64,000 nucleotides of DNA, from contig CAVWAK010000029.1 of NCBI GenBank assembly GCA_963752745.1, forward strand, positions 1 to 64,000. The letters are read 5' to 3'. Of the stretch, positions 57,067-64,000 are shown one piece after another. The DNA comes from Thiogranum sp963752745. Its GTDB lineage: Bacteria; Pseudomonadota; Gammaproteobacteria; DSM-19610. The notes under the pieces were generated by a model that saw nothing but the letters and a program-made list of their open reading frames with translations, was not told where the DNA came from and ran no database searches. The position numbers and the translations under genes were made by a program. Within the stretch, counting starts at the first letter, position 1. Every line of letters starts with the position of its first letter.

Positions 57067-59061
57067 TTACCAGGGGAAACGGCTCGACCGGGCCTCCAGC
57101 AAAGCGATGATCTCTTCGTGATTATCCGCCATGGCGAAGTCCCTGGCCTGCTTCCTGTCCAGATTTCTCAGCCCCGGATCTGCATCGTGCTCGAGTAACA
57201 TGACGACAACCGGCGTATGACCATCGCCTGCCGCAAACATCAACGCTGTGTTGCCCTGGGCATTTTTCCTGTTGATATCAACGCCGGAACGAAGCAGCGC
57301 GTCGACCACCGTGACGTGCCCGTTTACCGCTCCGAGCATCAGGGCGGTATTACCCGCGACAGAAACGGCTTCCGCGTCTGCCCGCCATTTCAGGAACCCT
57401 ATAACGATCTTGGCATGGCCGCGCATTGCAGCACGATGAAGCGGCGTATATCCCTCTTCATCGGCGACATTCAGTGAGGCGGATGATTTCAGCAGTACGT
57501 TCACCAGCGGCACCGAACCATGGTCAGCGGCATACCAAAGCGCTGATCGCCCGTCGGCATCCGCGCAGTCAACGCAGGCGTTTCTGGCCAACAGCATTTT
57601 CACCGTCTTTACGTCACCGTTACGCGTCGCCCACAGTAAAGATGCAGAGGTTTTTCCGGACTCTATATTCAGCCCGGCACCCGACTTCAGCAGCAACGCG
57701 ACAACCCGGGAATGACCGGCAACAATCGCCACGTCCAAAGCCGTTTCGCCGCTGGTATTGGCGATAACGCGTGCCTTGCTGCGTAACAGGTGATCGACAA
57801 CGACCTCGTGTCCCTGCCCCGCAGCCAGTAGCAGAGGGGTATCGCCCGTGCGGGTGGCTGCATTTACATCGGCGTTTGCGGCAATGAGATCCTGAAGAAT
57901 ATCCCTGTTGCCGCGCCAGGCCGCCCGCGACAATGCGGTATAACCTTCAGCATCACGCGTATCCGGATCTACACCCTGTTCAAGCAGGGCCTGCACAGCC
58001 ACTCTTTGACCTCTCCAGGCTGCTTCCACGATTAATGGAACTGCCGTGTCATCGCGCTGACCCGCAAGCTTGCGTACACGCTGTGCAGCGTTACTGTCCT
58101 TATCCTTGTCCAGCCTGGTCTGCATTGATCTGGCACCGGATTTCACCAATGCCTGCCGGATGCGCGCCTGTTTGCGATCCCCGGCGTAGTCAAGCGCTGA
58201 CCAACCCTTGCGGTTTGCCTGATTGGGATCGGCGCTGTGTTTCAACAGCAGGCTTACTGTCGGCAGGTCACCGGCGCGAGTGGCCAGTATCAAGGGCGTG
58301 TTGCCTGCCGCATCCGGCTGGTTGATGCGGGCACCGGCATTCAGCAGGTGAGTAACAATAGCCACGTTGCCAGCGGAAGCAGCTTTCAACAAAGCGGTGT
58401 CGCCGTAACGATCCAGCTGGTGAACATCTGCACCCCGTTGCAACAAGAGTTCGACAATCTCCACCCGCCCCTGCTCGGCAGCCTTGATGAGCGCGGTTGC
58501 CTGGTAGGCATCCAGGCTGTTGACTGCAATACCGCTGTCCAGCAACTGTTGAACCCGGCTGGTATCGCCCTTGATGGCTGCCCGGTGTAACAATTCCACT
58601 GAATTGCCAGCATCGGCTACTGGATCGGCATAATCACTGGCCTGGCCTGCCGGCCCGATTTTCTTTAACGCCTTGTCGTGTCCCTGTGCTGCAGCCTTGC
58701 GGTACCAGGCTATCGCCTTGCCGGAATCTTCCGTCACTCCCCAGCCGTTTTCATACATGCCGCCCAGGTTGTACTGCGCCTTCGCATGCCCCTGTTCTGC
58801 AGCCTTTTGATACCAGTAGGCAGCCCTGGCGTGATCTTTGCCGACACCGCGTCCACTGCGATACATGGCAGCCAACTGGTATTGCGCATCGACATGTCCC
58901 TGGTTACCCAGCTTTTTATACAGTGTGTATGCTTTCTGATAATCACGCATACGCACAGCCGTCTGTGCATCCGCATATTCATCAGCGAGTAGCGGCTGGC
59001 TCAGGGCCAGCGAGCCCAGTAGCAGGCCGGCAATCAGCCATCTGGAATCAGACCGTGCCAT
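57067..59061 (-). CDS. exported Sel1-repeat and ankyrin-repeat protein
   Basis: 664 residues from the ATG at 59061. Signal peptide (LIAGLLLGSLALSQPLLADE), Sel1 repeats at about 45-135 (YRSGRGVGKDHARAAYWYQKAAEQGH), then 13 or more ankyrin repeats to the C-terminus (GDTALLKAASAGNVAIVTHLLNAGA and similar). This is a periplasmic or surface protein-binding scaffold. The start overlaps the end of the upstream flavoprotein gene by 14 nt, so the two are co-translated and probably work together. Confidence 0.87.
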   Translation of the reverse strand: MARSDSRWLIAGLLLGSLALSQPLLADEYADAQTAVRMRDYQKAYTLYKKLGNQGHVDAQYQLAAMYRSGRGVGKDHARAAYWYQKAAEQGHAKAQYNLGGMYENGWGVTEDSGKAIAWYRKAAAQGHDKALKKIGPAGQASDYADPVADAGNSVELLHRAAIKGDTSRVQQLLDSGIAVNSLDAYQATALIKAAEQGRVEIVELLLQRGADVHQLDRYGDTALLKAASAGNVAIVTHLLNAGARINQPDAAGNTPLILATRAGDLPTVSLLLKHSADPNQANRKGWSALDYAGDRKQARIRQALVKSGARSMQTRLDKDKDSNAAQRVRKLAGQRDDTAVPLIVEAAWRGQRVAVQALLEQGVDPDTRDAEGYTALSRAAWRGNRDILQDLIAANADVNAATRTGDTPLLLAAGQGHEVVVDHLLRSKARVIANTSGETALDVAIVAGHSRVVALLLKSGAGLNIESGKTSASLLWATRNGDVKTVKMLLARNACVDCADADGRSALWYAADHGSVPLVNVLLKSSASLNVADEEGYTPLHRAAMRGHAKIVIGFLKWRADAEAVSVAGNTALMLGAVNGHVTVVDALLRSGVDINRKNAQGNTALMFAAGDGHTPVVVMLLEHDADPGLRNLDRKQARDFAMADNHEEIIALLEARSSRFPW

Positions 59062-60352
59062 GTTTAGTCTCAACTTCGATGCCGGTTTTCTTCAGGAATC
59101 CTGTTGGCAACACGCCACCGGCTGAAATAATCACCGCATCATTAGGCAAACTCACCACTTCATTGCCAGTGTCGAGCTGAACATTTTTTTCTTCAATACT
59201 TTTTACATTTGACTTGAAATACACACGCAGCCGGCCTGCTGCCTCGGCAGCAGCGACTTTCTGTCGATTCTTTTCCTTGGCACGTGAAAACGCCTCCGAT
59301 CGATAGGACAGCGCAACTTCTGCCCCATCCTGCTCGGCGATACTGATAGCCGCCTCAAGCGCGCTGTCTCCGCCACCTACAACCAGCACCCGCTGTCCAC
59401 GGTACTGCTCGGCATCAATCAGCCTGTAAACCACTTTTGACAGCTCCTCTCCGGGCACGTCCAGTTTACGTGGCGTACCGCGTCGCCCGATAGACAACAA
59501 CACTGTTCGCGTCCGGTAGCTCTGCTTCGAAGTGGTAACCAGGTAACCGCCGGCTTCGGCGGTGATCGTTTCCAGTCGTTCCTGGTACTGTATTTTGACA
59601 CCGGTTTTGCGCTCGACCTTTTCCCAGAAAGCGATCAGCTGTTCCTTGGTTGTTTCGGTAAAGGTAACTTTTCCGTATAGAGGCAGCTTCACAGGTGCTG
59701 TCATGACCAGCTTGCCGCGCGGGAAGTGGCTCACTGTACCACCGAGGGTTTCCTGTTCTACGGTGACAGACTTGAGTTTATGCTCCATCGCACCCAGCGA
59801 TGCAGAAAACCCGGCGGGACCGGCACCAACGATAAGCACGTCCAGCCATTCCTCCTGCTGCTGACCTGTACCCGGGAACTTGCAGATATTTTCCAGTGCC
59901 TGGCGTCCCTGCTCCACGGCGTTGCGTATCAACCCCATACCACCAAGTTCGCCAGCGATAAAAATGCCCGGCATATTGGTTTCAAAGTTTGCCTGGACAA
60001 AGGGAATATCCATACCGCGCTTTTCAGTGCCGAACACCAGCGTAATGGCATCGAACGGGCATGCCTGCTGGCAGGCACCATGGCCGATACAATGGGTCGC
60101 GTTAACCAAATGCGCCTTCGAGTCTATGACACCAAGCACGTCACCTTCCGGACAGGCGCTGACGCAGGCACCGCATCCCATGCATTTGAGTGGATCAATC
60201 ACCGGGTGTAGTGAAGCCGGTTCGGTAAGACCGGCCTGTATATTGGCGTCCAACGCAGCCCTGCTATCCGCTTCCTGCCGGCGCTTGCGAGGCGCGTACC
60301 ACCCCAGGACCAGAAATATGGGCAGCAGATAGATGATCAAAGAAAGTTTCAT
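59048..60352 (-). CDS. membrane-anchored 2x[4Fe-4S] flavoprotein oxidoreductase
   Basis: 434 residues. N-terminal helix (LSLIIYLLPIFLVLGWY) followed by basic residues, then a ferredoxin domain: CMGCGACVSACPEG and CIGHGACQQACPFD, the second with His in place of the second Cys. A TrxR-like FAD/NAD(P) domain follows (LIVGAGPAGFSASLGA; VVGGGDSALEAAISIAEQDG) without a redox CxxC. It probably moves electrons between NAD(P)H and a membrane or cytochrome partner. It is divergent from the heme-b membrane protein and multiheme cytochromes, which are its likely partners (inferred). Confidence 0.85.
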   Translation of the reverse strand: MKLSLIIYLLPIFLVLGWYAPRKRRQEADSRAALDANIQAGLTEPASLHPVIDPLKCMGCGACVSACPEGDVLGVIDSKAHLVNATHCIGHGACQQACPFDAITLVFGTEKRGMDIPFVQANFETNMPGIFIAGELGGMGLIRNAVEQGRQALENICKFPGTGQQQEEWLDVLIVGAGPAGFSASLGAMEHKLKSVTVEQETLGGTVSHFPRGKLVMTAPVKLPLYGKVTFTETTKEQLIAFWEKVERKTGVKIQYQERLETITAEAGGYLVTTSKQSYRTRTVLLSIGRRGTPRKLDVPGEELSKVVYRLIDAEQYRGQRVLVVGGGDSALEAAISIAEQDGAEVALSYRSEAFSRAKEKNRQKVAAAEAAGRLRVYFKSNVKSIEEKNVQLDTGNEVVSLPNDAVIISAGGVLPTGFLKKTGIEVETKHGTV

Positions 60353-60738
60353 AAGTCTTGTAGCGTCACCCTGACCGCAAACCTCAAACTACTGCATCAG
60401 CTTCGACAAACCTGCGATGCAGCTCACACATCAAAAATATCGTCTGACACTTTTTTGTCGTTATGCAGCAACGGCAGAGCTTGCCGTCACTTTTTGAACA
60501 CACAGGGTGTCACTAATATATATTCCTTTATATTTAAATATATATAAAATTTAATTAATTTCATTTCTAGCATATTCCCGACCGTTTCAGGCGTGGCGTA
60601 CAATTTGCATATTGGGATATATTTCCCAAATATTGTGAAATAGTACACAGTATACAACACGCATGTACAGGCAAAATGGCGCATGAATAACCCTAGAGAG
60701 AGGAGCAGATTACCCGCTATGATGGTCGGAGAAAAACA
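60353..60738. promoter_or_regulatory. divergent promoter region of the cytochrome locus, with palindrome
   Basis: 386 nt, very AT-rich at 60510-60580. TTGGGA (60612-60617), six bases, TCCCAA (60624-60629) is a perfect inverted repeat about 110 nt before the heme-b gene. A second region GTACACAGTATAC follows at about 60643-60655. These look like operator sites for an unidentified regulator. The ATG at 60739 has a GGAGAAAAAC ribosome-binding sequence. No real gene is seen. Confidence 0.45.
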
Positions 60739-61632
60739 ATGTCAATTGCAAGTGAACTAACCATTGAAAATGCAGGCCGGCGTGAGCGCCCGGAACCCGG
60801 CGTTCAGAATCTTGTCGGCCTGTACCGTCTACGGGTCCGCGGGATTGTAGTACCGAGCCTGTACATCCTGACCATGGCCATCATCTATATCGGCTGGCAG
60901 TACAGCGCCGAGCGCCCGCTGACCGCGGAGCACGGCCTTGGCTACTGGCTGGGCATTATCGGTGGCAGCATGATGTTGCTGCTGCTGCTCTACCCGCTAC
61001 GCAAGCATGCTCGCTTCATGAGCCGGCTGGGACCGGTCAAATACTGGTTTCGCATGCATATGTTGTTTGGTGTGCTTGGACCGGTATGCATTCTGTTCCA
61101 CAGCAGCTTTCGGCTGGGTTCAATGAATAGCAACATCGCCCTGTTCTGCATGCTGGCCGTGGCATCAAGCGGCCTTTTTGGTCGGTATTTTTATGTCCGT
61201 ATTCATCATGGACTGTATGGACGCAAGGCATCACTCGCGGAAATCCAGGAGCACGCCGAGTTACTCGATCGCGCCCTGGAAAGACCACTTGGCGCTTATC
61301 CTTTGTCAGCCAGCCGGATCCGGAATTACGAGCGCATGGCACAGAACCCGCCTAGCAACGTACTCGGCAGCTTTGGCATGCTGTTCTCGCTGGGTATCCG
61401 CACCTGGTTTACATACGCATCTCTCTGGCTTTCATTTGCTACTGATCTCCCCGCCGCGGAGCGCAAGGCACTGCTTCGGAATATTGGTGCCCGCATGGAA
61501 TGTACCCGCAAGCTGTCCGAGTTCCAGTTTTATACGCGACTGTTCTCCGCCTGGCATGTGCTGCATCTGCCGTTATTCCTGATGTTGATTTTCTCCGGCT
61601 GCATTCACGTTGTAGCTGTGCACATGTACTAG
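60739..61632 (+). CDS. heme-b-type membrane protein of a cytochrome conduit
   Basis: 297 residues, about six helices: RGIVVPSLYILTMAIIYIGW, YWLGIIGGSMMLLLLLY, a helix with RMHMLFGVLGPVCILFHSSF, ALFCMLAVASSGLFGRYFYV, and near the end AWHVLHLPLFLMLIFSGCIHVVAVH. Paired His residues in the helices (MHMLF/LFHSS and AWHVLHL/CIHVVAVH) would ligate b hemes as in ferric-reductase-like domains. It lies 17 nt before the 21-heme cytochrome and so is a likely inner-membrane electron carrier for it. Confidence 0.75.
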   Translation: MSIASELTIENAGRRERPEPGVQNLVGLYRLRVRGIVVPSLYILTMAIIYIGWQYSAERPLTAEHGLGYWLGIIGGSMMLLLLLYPLRKHARFMSRLGPVKYWFRMHMLFGVLGPVCILFHSSFRLGSMNSNIALFCMLAVASSGLFGRYFYVRIHHGLYGRKASLAEIQEHAELLDRALERPLGAYPLSASRIRNYERMAQNPPSNVLGSFGMLFSLGIRTWFTYASLWLSFATDLPAAERKALLRNIGARMECTRKLSEFQFYTRLFSAWHVLHLPLFLMLIFSGCIHVVAVHMY

Positions 61633-61649
61633 GCACCCGCAGGGTACAT

Positions 61650-63215
61650 ATGAATTACTGGAAGCTGGTACAAATTATGACCGCTTACATACTATTGATA
61701 TCTGCACCGCCAGCTTCGCTGGCGGTGGATATTGAAACTCTGCTGATGCCCGGCGAAGTGATCAGCGGTCATGCGAAGTTTGAATCGGACTGTTCCAGCT
61801 GCCACACCCGGTTCAGCAAGAATACACAAACCCGCCTGTGCCTGGACTGTCACGAGAAAGTAGATGCCGATATAACTGCCAGGGATGGATTTCATGGTCG
61901 TATTGTGAAAGACGGCGATACCTGCAAGCAGTGCCATAGCGAGCATTTGGGCCGTGGCGCCGATATTGTTCGTTTAAACCCGGCCACTTTCAATCATAAT
62001 GACACCGACTTCCTGCTGCAGGGCAAACACCGCTCAACCAGCTGCAGCGTCTGTCATGACAGTGATGAACCCTACCGAAACGCGCCATCGGACTGCAAAT
62101 CCTGCCATGGAAAACAGGACCCGCATAAAGGCAAGCTTGGTGAGACCTGTGCTGGTTGTCACACCCCGAAATCATGGGGCCAGGTCAAGTTTGACCATGA
62201 TAAAACTGATTTCCGCCTGCAGGGCAAGCACACGGATACAGCCTGTGATGCCTGTCACATCAATGAACGTTATGCCAGGACACCTGTTGCCTGTAATAGC
62301 TGTCATGCGCTTGATGACGTTCATAACGGCGCCAACGGTCAGAAATGCTCTGACTGCCACAATCAAAGCGACTGGTCGAAATCCAGGTTCGACCACGCCA
62401 GGGAAACCAAATTCCCGCTAAAGGGCCTGCACAAAGACATCAACTGCAAGGCGTGCCATACGAAATCGGTGAAGGAGGCACTCCCTCACAAGGATTGCAT
62501 TTCCTGCCATAAAAATGATGACCGGCACCATGGCCGCTACGGCAAAACGTGCCAGAGTTGCCACACGGAAGCGGGATGGGCTCGCAGCAGCTTCAACCAC
62601 GACATCAAAACCGACTTTGCACTGAAGGGCGGACATCAGGAGCTGACCTGTTCAGCATGCCATAGCGGCAACCTGTCCAGTGAAAAACTGTCTGGTAACT
62701 GCATCGACTGTCACCGCAACGATGATGTACACAAGGGTCAGGAAGGCAAGCAGTGCGCGCGTTGCCACAATGCCGCTGGATGGGGCGAGAACATCATATT
62801 CGATCACGATGTGACGCACTTCCCCCTGCTCGGTCTCCACGCCACAGCCCCCTGCGAGGAATGCCATGTCTCTGCCGCATTCCAGGACACACCCAGGGAT
62901 TGCATCAGCTGCCATCGTAATGACGACACTCACAAAGCGATGCTCGGGGAAGCCTGCCACCAGTGCCACAACCCGAACAGCTGGGCGATCTGGGATTTCG
63001 ACCACACTGAGCAGACCCGTTTTGCGCTCGACGGCAGCCACGAGAATTTGCGCTGCATTCAGTGCCACAACAAGCCGTCGCCTGCGAATCTGAATCTATC
63101 CACACAATGCAACGCCTGCCACCGGCAGGACGATGTCCATAAAGGCCAGTTCGGCTCCAACTGCAGCCGTTGTCATAACAACGAGGATTTCCGGGATGTA
63201 CAAATCAACTACTAG
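61650..63215 (+). CDS. 21-heme c-type cytochrome with six tri-heme repeats
   Basis: 521 residues from the ATG at 61650. Signal peptide (IMTAYILLISAPPASLAV), then 21 CXXCH motifs, about one heme per 24 residues. An N-terminal three-heme part is followed by six tandem units of about 66-69 residues (from codon 61989). Each begins F(D/N)H, has G-x-H, then CxxCH, CxxCH, D-x-H(K)G, CxxCH and ends near a Trp. The extra His residues are suited to bis-His ligation. Such density predicts a wire-like periplasmic or surface electron carrier. It follows the heme-b membrane protein and precedes another multiheme cytochrome. Confidence 0.92.
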   Translation: MNYWKLVQIMTAYILLISAPPASLAVDIETLLMPGEVISGHAKFESDCSSCHTRFSKNTQTRLCLDCHEKVDADITARDGFHGRIVKDGDTCKQCHSEHLGRGADIVRLNPATFNHNDTDFLLQGKHRSTSCSVCHDSDEPYRNAPSDCKSCHGKQDPHKGKLGETCAGCHTPKSWGQVKFDHDKTDFRLQGKHTDTACDACHINERYARTPVACNSCHALDDVHNGANGQKCSDCHNQSDWSKSRFDHARETKFPLKGLHKDINCKACHTKSVKEALPHKDCISCHKNDDRHHGRYGKTCQSCHTEAGWARSSFNHDIKTDFALKGGHQELTCSACHSGNLSSEKLSGNCIDCHRNDDVHKGQEGKQCARCHNAAGWGENIIFDHDVTHFPLLGLHATAPCEECHVSAAFQDTPRDCISCHRNDDTHKAMLGEACHQCHNPNSWAIWDFDHTEQTRFALDGSHENLRCIQCHNKPSPANLNLSTQCNACHRQDDVHKGQFGSNCSRCHNNEDFRDVQINY

Positions 63216-63263
63216 CACCTGGATCAAAAACACGCGATCGGCCGGAGCAGTGCCACAGGCCTG

Positions 63264-64000
63264 ATGCTACTGCTGCTGGCTCGCTATTACTGACGGGTGT
63301 TGCGCAAGCGGCCGGGAAAGGCGGATTTGACCACTTTTCGACCGGTTTCCCGCTGGATGGCGGACACGAAAATGCGGACTGCGACAGCTGCCATGCGCGC
63401 GGTGTATTCAAAGGCACGCCGCGCCGTTGCGCAGCCTGCCATGCAACAACATCGCGCCTGGGTGGTGAACGTCTGCCACCTGGCCATATCGCGACCAACA
63501 GTGTCTGCGAGGATTGCCATTCAACGTTCTCCTGGACGCAAATCGCCCGTTTTGATCACAACTCGGTAGTGGGCACCTGCTCCTCATGCCATAACGGGAA
63601 TACCGCCACCGGAAAATCATCAAGCCACATTCGCAGCGGCAACAATTGCGAGGACTGTCACTCTACAAGCAGCTGGCAAGGTGCGCGCTTTGATCATGGC
63701 CAGGTCAGCGGTAACTGTTTCAGCTGCCATAACGGTAGCACCGCCGCAGGAAAATCGACACGACACATTCAGACTGCAAATCTTTGCGAAGACTGTCATC
63801 GTACCAGCGGCTGGGCACCGGTGACCCGCGTTGACCATGCGCTGGTAATGGGTAGCTGCTCGTCCTGCCATAACGGTACAACTGCGGCCGGCAAGACACC
63901 CAACCACATCAACTCCGGTAACACCTGTGACGATTGTCACAACACCAACAGCTGGTCAGGTGCGGTCTTCGACCACAACAGCGTCACCGGCAGTTGCGCC
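63264..64000 (+). CDS. second multiheme cytochrome c, 3' end outside window
   Basis: The coding frame (codons at 63371, 63374 and so on) runs open to the window end with nine CXXCH motifs so far. It has no start codon of its own. ATG at 63264 begins a hydrophobic LLLLL stretch that would join the frame (SLLLTGVAQAAGKGG) if one base were missing near 63278, giving a signal peptide. From FDHNSVVGTC onward it is built of 46-residue di-heme units: FDH, CxSCHNG, TAxGK, HI, CEDCH, SW. This differs from the tri-heme units of the upstream cytochrome. Confidence 0.8.

Noticed and set aside
60487..60684. 65-codon frame on the minus strand in the cytochrome control region
   Set aside because: Lies in AT-rich DNA over the promoter area, lacks a ribosome-binding site and shows no family pattern.
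61989..64000. CRISPR-like array from regularly spaced repeats
   Set aside because: The periodicity is in the encoded protein (CXXCH heme units); DNA repeats are imperfect and in frame, with no spacers.
1..64000. tRNA, rRNA, prophage or insertion-sequence transposase genes
   Set aside because: None recognised on either strand by eye; a dedicated search could still find a tRNA.

Overview
The window reads as chromosomal DNA of a GC-rich gammaproteobacterium (OmpA, PldA, PdxH, DUF5062 and YihY/BrkB-type proteins; many GC-rich REP-like palindromes). A DsrE-like protein, an Mbx/Mbs-type ion-pumping oxidoreductase and large multiheme cytochromes would fit a chemolithotrophic (sulfur- or metal-oxidising) lifestyle. 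That is inference; no 16S or other taxonomic marker is present.

Layout: 1-2.1 kb holds two toxin-antitoxin modules, AbiE (antitoxin and toxin tail both frameshifted) and BrnTA, followed by REP-like DNA. 2.5-13.7 kb is one long operon with the gene order of the archaeal Mbx/Mbs complexes: MrpE, MrpF, MbhD-like, MrpG, MbhE+MrpB, MrpC, a fused pair of MrpD-like antiporter subunits, then NuoH-, NuoB-, NuoC- and NuoD-like subunits, an unusual NuoI::GltD-type Fe-S flavoprotein and a ferritin-like protein. 13.7-16.2 kb (minus strand) has an ArsB/NhaD-type transporter, a CBS protein and LexA. 16.2-21.7 kb has DUF2892, a diguanylate cyclase and a helicase/exonuclease pair resembling Bacillus MrfA/MrfB. 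lexA and the helicase share an almost identical 48-bp operator. 21.7-23.9 kb is a scarred region with a small membrane ORF, tails of three neighbouring genes, two identical hairpin repeats and an Nramp transporter.

24-41 kb holds OmpA, an M48 protease with a DUF898 protein, a sodium:solute symporter, a frameshifted P-type ATPase, MsrB, a PhnD/histidine-kinase pair, a MASE1-GAF-PAS-GGDEF-EAL protein, an ABC exporter and PldA. 41-51 kb holds YihY, an RND exporter, an APC permease, glutamate dehydrogenase, DUF4136, PdxH, DsrE, DUF5062, a heme-type membrane protein and periplasmic MsrA. 51-57 kb holds a VWA lipoprotein with an ECF sigma/anti-sigma pair, a DUF971::MoaD-like fusion and a transglycosylase. 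57-64 kb is a divergent electron-transfer locus: an ankyrin/Sel1 protein and a membrane-anchored Fe-S flavoprotein on the minus strand; a heme-b membrane protein, a 21-heme cytochrome c and a second multiheme cytochrome (cut by the window end) on the plus strand.

At least ten conserved genes are broken by single-base frame changes, nearly all readable as one extra base. This looks more like indel error in the consensus sequence than real gene decay, so genes typed as pseudogene here may be intact in the organism.
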